Shown: positions 10,445-20,195 of the stretch, piece by piece
Layout: every line of letters starts with the position of its first letter
Numbering within the stretch: position 1 is the stretch's first letter
Source: Hygrophila difformis
Taxonomy: Eukaryota > Streptophyta > Magnoliopsida > Lamiales > Acanthaceae
Length of the DNA stretch: 64,000 bases
Assembly (NCBI GenBank): GCA_030278955.1
Contig: JAOANR010000008.1
Span: 46,050,055 to 46,114,054 of the forward strand
Direction: 5' to 3'
The notes under the pieces: generated by a model
Databases searched by the model: none
Told to the model about the DNA's origin: nothing
Seen by the model: the letters and a program-made list of their open reading frames with translations, nothing else
Program-made: the position numbers and the translations under genes

Positions 10445-11589
10445 ATGGCACCTAGGGGAAGACCAAGGAGGGTAGTCCAAAACAGTGGTGATGCTAACGC
10501 ACCTAACGACAATGACATTCCTCAAAACATAGGAGGGCGAGTGCCAACTGTTCCCAACAATATGGATGAGCGTCTAAAGAATATTGAGGAAGTTCTCGTA
10601 GCACTAGGAAATGCCGAGGTGCAACGTGCACAAGCGGGTGTACCACCGCCAGTAACCCGAGGCAACTACCTAGCATTGGTGAACCCTTACAAACCACCTC
10701 ATTATGACGGCCAAGAGGACCCTACCAAGTTGGAGAATTGGATCCGAACTTTTGACAAGCTTCTTACTGCCGTCAAATGCCCCGAGAACGAGAAGGTTCG
10801 AGTGGCGACCTATTATCTGGATGGAGAGGCAGACGAGTGGTGGCAACATCTCCAAGGAGATTCGGCCGAAGTTGAGAAGGTTTATACATGGGAAGAATTT
10901 GAGGAAGCACTGAGAGAGAGAGGTTCTATCCACTGAGCACTAAGGCTGCAAAGTATGAAGAATTTATTAACTTAAGACAAGGAGGAAAAACGGTGCAAGA
11001 ATATTACACCAAGTTCAAGGAGCTAGTTCGCTTTGCTCCGAGACTTGTGCCAACTGACTCCGACAAGGCCCAGAAGTTCGAGATGGGGCTAAACCTTAGT
11101 ATCCGAGAGATACTGGTTGGAGGACAACACAATACACTACAGGCAGTGTATGACCGAGCTGTAGCAATCGCTCGTGTTCAGCGATTGAAGCGTAAGGACA
11201 ATGGTGAGTCGAGCAAGGGCTCGCAAGGATTTGAGAAAAAGAATCGAAGCAACAATAATAACAAATTGAGGAAGAACGATGGTCAAGCTAGGTTCGATGG
11301 ACCTAAGGAGAATGCAGACAGAGGTTTGAATAACAGAAGAAATGACACTCGTGGTACATCCATACCACGATGTCCGCAGTGCCACAAAGCTCATCTGGTA
11401 CGCGAGTGCCCTAAGCGTGGAACTTGTTATAGATGTGGTGTGGAAGACCACATGATTAGAGAATGCAATGTTCGCGAGGAGATGATCGAGAAGAGGTTGG
11501 ATCTGGTGAACCCTCCACACGAGAATCGGCCGACTGGGCCAAATCATCCCAATAATCAAGGACAGAGACCACAACAGAATCGCAACTAG
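10445..11589 (+). pseudogene. Element A gag, one frameshift
   Basis: The ATG at 10445 follows the CAGAAA context shared by all families here and gives MAPRGRPRR. The first frame runs to 10936 and carries the retrotransposon gag core (LENWIRTFDKLL at about residue 97, then a DEWWQ motif). A single-base shift near 10922 moves the reading to the frame that continues to the stop at 11589. That part has KFEMGLNL, a basic Asn-rich stretch and a CCHC knuckle (CYRCGVEDHMIREC, about 11430-11471). With the shift ignored it is about 380 codons, normal for a Tekay gag without pol. It has no protease domain after the knuckle. The product would form particles packaging this and related RNAs. Confidence 0.85.
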
Positions 11590-11795
11590 CAAGAAAATTC
11601 ATAGGCAGTTATGGGGACATAACTGCGGTCCTAAGGGGGAGAGGATGTGATACCCCACCGAGATGTCACGCATTGAGGTAAGAATTTAATTTTCGAGCCT
11701 CAATAATTCTATGCGTGTAAAACTACTTATGTTGGTGTTGCTTTCCGAGTGCGACCCAACTTCGAGGACGAAGTTGATTTCTAAGGGGGGTAGAC
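11590..11795 (+). other. Element A 3' module: pol-end scar and two polypurine tracts
   Basis: Just after the gag stop lies GTTATGGGGACATAACTG, the sequence that ends pol in C, D and E (Val-Met-Gly-Thr-stop). A first polypurine tract (AAGGGGGAGAGG, about 11633-11644) and a TGTGATACCCC start-like sequence follow. After about 110 bases come the hairpin AACTTCGAGGACGAAGTT (11758-11775) and a second tract (11780-11795) abutting the real LTR. Confidence 0.7.
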
Positions 11796-14379
11796 TGTAA
11801 TACCCGAGAAATCGACGTCGAGAATTTAAATCCAAAAATTAAAAAAATTGGATTTAACTATCGCAACCGAAATAATTCCGAGAGAGCGGAATTAAATATT
11901 TTCGGACGATAGCAACTCGAAGAGAGTTATCGAATTATCCAACGATCTCGGATAATTCCATATTATGATTTTAAGAATTTAAAATCATAATATTCAAAAA
12001 AAAAAACAGAGACCGCGCAGCAGGTGGCCGCGCGGTGGTGGCGTGCGGCGCGCGAAGCCCGCGCCGGCGGCCAGAGGTGGCGTTCCAAAACGCCATACGC
12101 GTTTTTGCTTCAATTTTCGAGATGATTCAAGTCCAATCAATCCAACTTCAGTTATCAGATACTTAGGGATGTATTTGGACTCCTTTGGATGGTTTTTGGA
12201 TGTATTAAACTACCCACTAAGTTGGATTAATGTGGAAACATGAACAAAAGAAGATTCATTGAACCAAGGGTGAACATAGAGGGTGAATGTGGTTTGGTAG
12301 GCTCCAATTTCGAGCCTTGACTGCCATAAACCCTTCCACAACTTCCTAGGATCATCAAGGCTTCCATAAGAATTCTAAACACTCCCTTTCCAACCCCTTT
12401 TCAGCCCCAAAAACACTCCACCAACCTTCATTTCGAAAATCAGATTTACATGAGAGTGTTGGTGAGAATTGTGAGTAGTTCTTCGGAGTTTGGCGAGTTG
12501 GACGAGTTCATCACCAACCAAACTTTTCATCCACAAGGTAAGGATCCCTTTCAGACCATATTTCACTTTAGAATCGAGATTTAAGACTAGAAACTAAGGA
12601 TCTTTCCTCAACTTGTCCAAATCAAGGTTTCGGAAAGTAGCAGGCTGTATTGCGGGTTGGACGCCACCCTTGAGACTTGGATTTGAAGGATCTTCGACTC
12701 TAATCTAATCCTAAGTAAGTTAGTGTTGTGCCTTTCAAATTTTATAGCTTTTGGTTGAGTATTCATCAAGTTACAACTCGAAATCCAATCTTTGCCAAAT
12801 CTGTGATTTAGGGTTTCCTCCGTATAGTTTATTTTGTTCATCTTTGTTCGTCTGGATCCGTTCATTTTTGGCAAAACGTTTCTAAATGAAAATTGTTTCT
12901 AACACTTTAAATATGGTCTCTGCAAATTTTCAAAATTTTGGGACATGATTTAGACGTCGAAAAAGCATCTGGTATTTTCTGAGTTTGTGTTGGCAGAATT
13001 CGTTTCATAGAAGCAGTCAGTGTTGTTGTTCGTATTACTCCTGTCTACGGTCGTTTTTAATGGTCGACTTCTTCATGACAATTGTTTATCTATGTGTCTA
13101 GTTTACCCCTGTGAAATTTCAGAATTTTTGGATCACCCTTCGAATTGTTATGGAGTTTTAAGTAAACTGTGGTCGGATGAACAGTGATCTCTGCACCCTT
13201 TGAAAATGAGTTCCTGAAATGATTTTTTTTGGGCAACTTAGAGTCCGAATTTGCTAAGGCCTATTTCTGAGAAAAACGTTTATTTGGATGTCTCCTAGCA
13301 CCTGTAAAATTTTCAGAATTTTCTACAACGTTTTACTACATTTCCTAGTGCGAATTCGAAAACTGCTACGGTGTGTTCTTTACCGGTAAACTTGGTTTCG
13401 TACGTTTGGATGATTAATGAGTCGATTGCTACTCTTTTGTGAATCTTATGAATTCTGGAAATGTTGTCATGGGTTGTAATGATTAAAATGTGAATTTTGA
13501 AACTTTGTGAGTTTTGATCGAGTTAGATGCCCAATTTTGGAGGGTAAGTGCACTTGGCGTGAGCTCGTTGGGTCGCCCCCTCTTTTTGGTGGCCAAAATG
13601 GCGCCAAGGAAATTATATTACGTGTTTGTATGAGTCTATACTCCTAGATGTATCCGTATGGGTTATCTAGGGCTCCGGAGTGTGTCTGTATAGGGTCCGC
13701 TACTTTCACTTGCCTTGCGGGTTCGATTCCCCAAGGTGTATGTTATTCCTGCGGGTTCGATTCCCCAGGATATTGTTGACTCCTATGGGTTCGATTCCCT
13801 AGGATGTATATTGAGTTCTTGCGGGTTCGATTCCCCGAGGACGAGGTGTCCTCGATCATAATGAACAATGGTAAACGAAGGTATTTGAGTTCTGGAAACA
13901 ATGATATCCTCGATCATATGGAAACAATGGTAAAAGAATGTGTTTGAGCTCTTGCGGGTTTGATTCCCCAAGAATGGTTGTTCTCAATCAAAAATGAATA
14001 ATGATATATTATTCGTATGGTAAAGTGTAAGAATCTTCCGGAATTATTTTTACTCAACCTTCCTTTTTAAATTTCAAGTTCTAACTTTTAGATCTCTCTT
14101 CTAAAAACTTTAAAATTTGTTATGCTATATACTAACTTACTCAGTACCGTTGTACTGATAGATACGTTGTCTCATTTTTCTTTGAATGGTTTTTTTTTAG
14201 ACTTAACTCTGATTTAAACCTTCGGGCACTTGTTGAATGGTTTTTAAATTATTATTTTTTAAGTATTGGTACAACTCAGCCTTAGCATCTTCTCAAGTGA
14301 GCTCGAAATGGTTCGCGTCTTGCTTGGGAAGGTGTGGCGGTAATGCCCTGGCCTGGGTGATCAAATCCGTGGTGTTACA
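11796..14379 (+). repeat. Element A 3' LTR
   Basis: Same order as the 5' copy. The T-arm-like array is at 13712-13970 with cores at 13720, 13754, 13788 and 13824 and a one-mismatch core at 13957. About 150 bases present at 9629-9787 of the 5' LTR are missing around 14180, which removes the polypyrimidine-CAG acceptor-like site. It ends GGTGTTACA before the TSD CCATA. Confidence 0.9.
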
Positions 14380-14384
14380 CCATA

Positions 14385-14482
14385 GCCTTGCATCTTTTTA
14401 GCAAGCTCGGAGAAACCGTGTCTTGCTAGGGAGGTGTGGCGGTGACATCCCGACCTGGGTGATCAAAAACTGGGGTGTTACA
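14385..14482 (+). repeat. Element B 5' LTR, last part
   Basis: Continuation of the LTR after element A. It matches the end of the 3' LTR (from about 58656) and ends GGGGTGTTACA, directly before the PBS. Confidence 0.88.
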
Positions 14483-15549
14483 AGGTGGTATCAGAGCCCG
14501 GATATTTTTAAATTATTATTTTTAAACCCTTATTATTTTTAAATTATTATTTTTAAACCAATATTATTTTTAAACTATTACCAATATTATTGTTTTTAAG
14601 TATACACTATTATTTTTAAAGGTATATTTTATAAGGAGCCCAAATTATTATCTTCTAGCCCAAATTATTGTATTCCCTAGCCCAAATTATTCTTAGCCCA
14701 AAAGATCATTTTGAAACCCCAAAAATTTTAAGGCCCAATCCCCATATTTTTATTAAAACTTAATTACTCCCTCCGTTTTCAAAAAATTGAAACGGACCCA
14801 CAGTTCACGCAGTCCAATGTACATTTTAAACCACTAATAACTTAAATTCGGTACAAGTAAAAATTCTAAAAGTTGGATATTTAAAAACTACTCGACGAGA
14901 CGAATCTAACAAGATCCCACTTGGCTATATTGAACTTGTCTAACAATGATAAAACTTTAAGTTAAAGTGCATGTGTGAATAGTATCAAGTTTCCCAACGT
15001 TTCAATTTATCAAAAACGGAGGGAGTATTATTCTTTGGCCAATATAGAGGCCCGAATCTTATTGCTGTTATTTTAGTCCACCATGGGATATATTTTATTT
15101 TAAAACCCATGGGAAAAATAGTGCATTTATTTTGGGGGGATCATCATTTGCATGCGTATATTGCATTTTATATACCTTAGATAACCTAGAAGCGACGATG
15201 TTCTAACTTAGATCTTCTGCTTGCACTAGATAACTTAGAAGTTTGACATCGAATTAGGAACGCTAACTAGAGACTGATCCTGCCTTAGTTCTAGATCTCG
15301 TTCATGTAAGCGCATGCCTAAGCATAACAAATCTCGGCCTTAGCCATTCTTGTCCTTGTGCGAATTAAACAATTCCCTTATGTCGAGTAATAAAAATTAA
15401 ATTTTTATTAAAACATTCTTGTTCCAAAAACCTTGTTTGGTTTCCCAAACAACAAATCCGAAAATTCGAAATTAGAAATTCACGAACGTCTTGTTCAAGC
15501 GATCTATCTAAACTCTGATAAGCTAATCCATATACGTGTATAACAGAAA
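14483..15549 (+). other. Element B leader with PBS
   Basis: PBS TGGTATCAGAGCCCGG at 14486-14501. A TTATTTTTAAA-rich stretch follows, then the MITE (14767-15025), a GGCCAATATAGAGGCCC motif (15037-15053), the CCATGGG/CCCATGGG inverted repeat (15081-15087 and 15106-15113) and a run of six G (15134-15139). No ORF0 is found between here and gag. Otherwise non-coding. Confidence 0.75.
14767..15025. mobile_element. Stowaway-type MITE (Tc1/mariner-derived)
   Basis: A 259-bp non-coding insert with inverted ends CTCCCTCCGTTTT and AAAACGGAGGGAG, flanked by the dinucleotide TA on both sides (14765-14766 and 15026-15027). These ends and TA target are diagnostic of Stowaway elements, which are moved by mariner-like transposases in trans. 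The A and C leaders lack it, so it inserted into this B copy after B arrived. Confidence 0.93.
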
Positions 15550-16429
15550 ATGGCACCTAGGAGAAAACCGAGGAAGGTAAGTCCAAACGGCACTGACGCT
15601 AACCTCCCCAACATGGCCAATAACACTGAGACCCCTCAGAACCTAGGAGAACGAGTGCCTCCTGCACCCAATAACATGGAAGAACGTCTAAGGACTGTGG
15701 AGGAAGTCCTTGTAGCACTAGGAAATGGCGAGGCGCATAGGACACAAACAGTACCTCCGCCAGTAGCCCGAGTCAACTACTTGGCGTTACTAAACCCCTA
15801 CAACCCACCCCATTATGACGGCCAAGAGGATCCGGCCAAGTTGGAAGGGTGGGTCCGTACATTTGATAAGCTCTTGGACGCTATCAAATGCCCTGAGGAG
15901 GAGAAGATACGTGTAGCGACCTACTACTTAGGAGGCGAAGCCGACGAGTGGTGGCAAGACCTTCGAGCGAATCCAGAGGAAGACGAAGAAACCTACACTT
16001 GGGAAGAACTTAAGGAAGCCTTGAGGGAACGATTCTACCCACTGAGCACCAAGACTGCGAAGTACGAGGAATTTATCTACTTAAAGCAAGGTGCACAGAC
16101 AGTGCAAGAATACTACAGCAAATTCAAGGAGCTAGTATGATTTGCTACGAGGCTAGTAACAACCGACTCTGACAAAGGCTCAGAAATTCGAGATGGGTCT
16201 GAACCTTAGCATCCGGGAGATACTTGCAGTAGGACAATTCACGAACCTGCAGACGATATATGACCGCGCTGTAGCAATTGCTCGAATCCAGCACTTGAAG
16301 CGTAAGGAATATGGTGAGCCGAGCAAGGACTCGCAAGGACTTGAGAAGAAGGATTGGAAAGACAACGATAACAACTCTAGGAAAGACAATGGATCTCGAA
16401 GGAAGGAAAATAAAGGTCTCAACAATGGA
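15550..16429 (+). pseudogene. Element B gag, first part, broken
   Basis: ATG at 15550 in the same CAGAAA context. The frame to 16140 gives MAPRRKPRK, a proline-rich start, the gag core (LEGWVRTFDKLL, then DEWWQD) and VQEYYSKFKELV, followed by an in-frame TGA (16138). One extra base near 16170 shifts the frame; reading resumes in KFEMGLNL-type sequence from about 16193 and runs to 16429 in the Asn/Lys-rich linker. There element C is inserted; gag resumes at 55518. One nonsense and one frameshift make it a pseudogene. Confidence 0.83.
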
Positions 16430-17673
16430 TGTAATACCCGAGAATTTTGCAACATAAAATAAAAAATTAAATAAATAAATAATTAAATAAATAATTAATT
16501 AAATAAATAATTAATAAATAAATACACTAAATAAATAAAGAGAAAAAGAAATGAGAAATGAAAGAAATGAGAAATGAAGTCTAGTCTAAAAAGGAATTAA
16601 AGTTCCAATACTCAAGACAATTTAATCGAATAAATTGTACACCGAAACCCGACAGCAATGAACTCGAGAATTCGAATCCAAACATGCATTTAGACCTGAG
16701 TAAAAATTCAGAGAGGAAATAGGAACCCGAAGATACCCCGAAAATCGGAATCCGAGAACATAGAGGGATAGAAGTCCGAAAGAGAGGAGGAAAAGCACGA
16801 CGGATCGCACGACCCGCCCGGACCGCAGTCCAGGCGGCAGCCGCGCGGTGGCCGCGCGGTCAATAGGCAAACGGCGCGCCACGGCCGCGCCAGCCTACAG
16901 ATTTGCCCGTTGCGAGATTCACTCGCCCGAATCCGGATTTTCCGATTTCGGTTGTATTCCTTTCGGCTCAAGACTCACCAAGGCCGACCTTGGACGTCCC
17001 TAGGTCGTGCCTATCTATAAATAACACCTCTTGTCAGCTCCGAACATTTTCCAAAACCCTACAACTCTCTATACGTTCGAAAACCCTAATCCCGGAGTCG
17101 TCGGAGGCACGAAACCAAGGCGAGGACTGTTTGGACGAAAATCGGGAGATATCCAACGTTGTGGTAAGTTTTGATCCGAACCTTATTCCATATACAATCC
17201 GAAAACGGATTCTAACTTCATTCTTTTTCTTCTCTACACCCCGAATCGGATCTAGAACGAAGAACCCGACGAACGGAGAAGATAAACGGTGGACTGGAAG
17301 TCACGCCTCCGAATCGACGATCCCGGATGCCCAACAATCAGTAAGTTAATCTTACCATGGTTTGGGAGAATTTAAAATACACTTGATCTAATGATTTAAA
17401 CTAAGAACGTAAAATCTGTCAAAACGAAATCTTTAACGGTGCAGCATTTTTGCTTGATTTTTCCGAACCCTTAAACCTATTCAAACGAGAAAACTTAAAA
17501 CACAAAAAACGTTCCTAAAACATTAATCTAGCTACTGTAAAAATTTCATATCGTTATGATTTGATATCTGAATTCGTTCTCAAACCGAACTGCCTTAAAT
17601 TTGAATCTTGAAATCTGGACAGAACTTAGGTTCGAACTTGATGACGTTTTTGACATTAGATCTAGACCGATTC
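16430..17673 (+). repeat. Element C 5' LTR, first part
   Basis: Pairs with 52954-54185. Carries an AAATA/TTAAT-rich start, a GC-rich block (16820-16890), TATAAATA at 17016-17023 and a GTAAGT donor-like site at 17341. Broken at GATTC (17669-17673) by block D and resumed at 47122. Confidence 0.9.
17016..17023 (+). promoter_or_regulatory. TATA box of element C 5' LTR
   Basis: TATAAATA, about 585 bases into the LTR and downstream of the GC-rich block. It is conserved at 53525-53532 in the 3' LTR and in element B. Confidence 0.65.
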
Positions 17674-18006
17674 TGTAACACCCCGGATTTAGTAACCCAG
17701 GCCGAGGTGTCACCGCCGCATCTCCCTAGCAAGACACGGATTCCCGAGCTCGCTAAGGAGGTGCAAGGCTTATGGGTATACAAAGTTTTTAAAACATTCA
17801 ACAGCGAATCCGGAATTTATTAATACTTCAAATCAAGTACGATAGTAAAAATCATCATGCATGGATAAGGTAAATACAGCGGAAAAGTAATCACGGCCAA
17901 AACCTCGGGTTTAACAGACCCGGTAAAACAGTAGTATGATGCAGTAAATGAAAATGTTCACAAACGTATCCCCCCAAATGCGCGTGCATGCGTCACTCGA
18001 CATACT

Positions 18007-19256
18007 CTGTAGAAAAAGGAAATGACAACGGTTGTCAGTATAAAGATATATTGAGTAAGTTAATCCCTAACTAACAAATAAAAGGGGTTACATGTGTTTA
18101 AACTAAAGATCTCGCTTACCGTACGTGAATTTAAAAATACATAATTTATTTGCAGCGGATAAACATGATTAAAGGACTTAATTTTAAAAGCGTAATTTAA
18201 AGCATAATTTAAGATGCATAAATTTTAAATACATAATTAAAGACATGATAAATACGATTTAAGCATAATGAAACGCTCACACAAGTCTTTTACAATTTAT
18301 CCCGTAGACTAAGAAGAGGACACCATACCGGGAGATCACTAACGAGACAATCTCAACATTGGACCACTAACGAGGCAGTCCAAACAATGGGAGACCACTA
18401 ACGAGGCAGTCTCAAAAGATAGTAGGACCACTAACGAGGCGATCCGAAAAGATAGTAGGACCACTAACGAGGCAGTCTCAAAGATAATGATAGCATGAAG
18501 ATCGGCTCAGCCTAGTGAACGGGATTTTTCGAAAGTTCGTATTTCAAAGTTATCAAATGATCGATATCGCGTTTTCATAGTTCGAGTTTTCTCAAGTTCG
18601 AAAAATCCTATTCGAGGCAGTTTACGCCTTCCTTAATTAAAAATTCGTCTTTACACCAAAAATTCTGAAATTTTTACAGTAGTTCAAAAACACACACACG
18701 AACAACTTTCATGTTTTAAGAATTCGGAAATAATGAATTCTTGGTACTCAAAAATCGACCACAACTCAATGCGTACTCGCGGTCTTCGTAAACGTTTTAA
18801 AGCAATTCTGAAAATTCGGCCTATTGACATATCAAATGAACACCAAAATCCGTGATATTTTATATGCATAATCTAGACACAATTATCTACAACCTTTGTT
18901 AAGGAATGAAAAGTTGAATCATTCGAAAAATGGGTGAAAAACATGCATCAAATCAAATATGGAAATCTGTCACAGTTTAAAAACGTTCGGGTTGTCACAG
19001 AAAGTTCACGGCGTGATTTGGGATAGCAAAACTTAATGTCAACGGCTGAAATTTGGACACAAGATAGATAAAGGTGTTAGAAACAACTTTTATGTTGAAA
19101 AGTTTTCGGTTGGAATTCCCGAAGGTCAAGTTTTAGGCGAGCTATTGAAATTGGACGAAAATAGGGTTTTTGAAAACCGATTTTTGTTACAAGCCTATAT
19201 CTCGAGTTTTAAACAACAAACAACCACGAAAATTAGTGAGTAAGGTTTTAACTTAC
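18007..19256 (-). other. Candidate LTR leader intron, block D LTR 1
   Basis: Minus-strand GTAAGT donor at 19256-19251; polypyrimidine and CTACAG acceptor ending at 18007, followed by AGTATG as in element C. The hairpin array and, near the acceptor, a CAGTATA/TATACTG-type hairpin lie inside. Inferred from sequence and from the conserved position in A, B, C and E. Confidence 0.4.
18332..18480 (-). repeat. Hairpin array, loop CACTAACGAGGC (D LTR 1)
   Basis: Five units at 18332, 18361, 18391, 18425 and 18458. The arms around the constant loop are, on the plus strand, GAGAT/ATCTC, GGAC/GTCC, GAGAC/GTCTC, GGAC/GATCC and GGAC/GTCTC. The first unit has GAGACA in the loop instead of GAGGCA. LTRs 2 and 3 have the same five units. 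Confidence 0.8.
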
Positions 19257-20172
19257 CTAGAATGAGGATTGGGTCGCTGAAAAGGGTTTCCGGAGATCCT
19301 AGGGTCGCGACGAACGGCCAACTTCTCCGATTGCTTTTCGTTCGTTTTCCGGCGTGAAATCGTAGTAAAGGAAACGGGTTAGATTTTGAGTTTTTAAGTG
19401 TTATGGACGAACTAAAACATTAAGCTATGGCTTACCAAAGGTCTAGGAAGCAGGGGCCTCATCCCGTTTGCCTCGTCGTCGCCGGAATACTCGCCGGAAA
19501 GTGGTCTCGGAGGGATTTCGGCTTGGAGAGGAGAATTTGAGAGAGTGAGACTTTTGTTTTCTGTCCAAATGAGAATGAGGGCGCCCCAATCCGCCCTTAA
19601 GCCTTTCCCAAAGGCTGTGATCCGGTTGCCCTCGATAGGGATTGGATTTTTGGCAAGAAAATCGCCATGGAAGGAAAGTTTACACCTCCTGCACCTCTGG
19701 CGCGCTGGTGACGCGCACATAGGCCTTTGTCCGCGCGGAACACGCGTGGTCTGCCCTGGAGTCGCGACTCCTCCGTCCACGCGGTGGCCGCGCGGCGGCG
19801 CGCGGAGGGCGCGGGCCGGCCGGACCGGCCGGTTCGGCGGTCCGCGTGTTCTGTCAGGTCTTTCCTGGCTTTCCCCTATCGGTTTTCTACATGTTAGCTC
19901 GATTCCTTGGGTCGCCTTCGGTTCGGAATCTTTTCCTTAAACCTGTTACGAGTCCGGCTTATCGCTCGCAACATTTCCGTGCCCTAATTAGCCTAGTCTA
20001 AATTGGTTCCAACTCCTCCCATCGTCCTTGTGATCTATTTCGTGATTTATTTTGTGATTTATCTCGTGACTGAACTTAGAAATTAGTTCCAAGCTGCCTA
20101 CGTACCCTGTGAAGGGATCAAGTCATGACGTAGTTCAAAACAATTTGAATTTGTTTTTCCTTGGGTGTTACA

Positions 20173-20188
20173 TCCTCCCCCCCTTAAG
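20173..20188 (-). other. Polypurine tract, block D unit 1
   Basis: CTTAAGGGGGGGAGGA on the minus strand directly abuts LTR 1 and lies just after the pol stop at 20196. It primes plus-strand DNA synthesis in this family. The same tract is at 28765-28780 in unit 2 and 34556-34571 in E. Confidence 0.85.
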
Positions 20189-20195
20189 AATATAG

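Larger units (their letters stand above)
7248..14379 (+). mobile_element. Element A: gag-only Tekay-type LTR element (TR-GAG), complete
   Basis: Flanked by CCATA at 7243-7247 and 14380-14384, starts TGTAATACCC and ends GGTGTTACA. The LTRs are 7248-9969 (2722 bp) and 11796-14379 (2584 bp, with an internal deletion). The 1826-bp internal region has a PBS, a leader and a gag with one frameshift, but no protease, RT or integrase. It must have depended on a related autonomous element. It sits in the 5' LTR of element B, 98 bases from that LTR's end. Confidence 0.92.
17674..20172 (-). repeat. Block D LTR 1 (left; 3' LTR in element sense)
   Basis: 2499 bp. Read on the minus strand it starts TGTAACACCCAAGG and ends GGGGTGTTACA. 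In element sense it has a head with ACTACGTCATGAC and an AGGGTACGTAGGCAG block, a GC-rich block (19770-19830), a GTAAGT donor-like site (19256), the hairpin array (18332-18480) and a CTACAG acceptor-like site (18007). It has one copy of AACAACTTTCATGTTTTAAG where LTRs 2 and 3 have two, with the 186 bases between them lost. More diverged from LTRs 2 and 3 than those are from each other. Confidence 0.9.

Noticed and set aside
19545..19940. 131-codon open frame (and copies at 28137 and 46489)
   Set aside because: It crosses the GC-rich block of the D LTRs, has no domain, and recurs only because the LTR is repeated.
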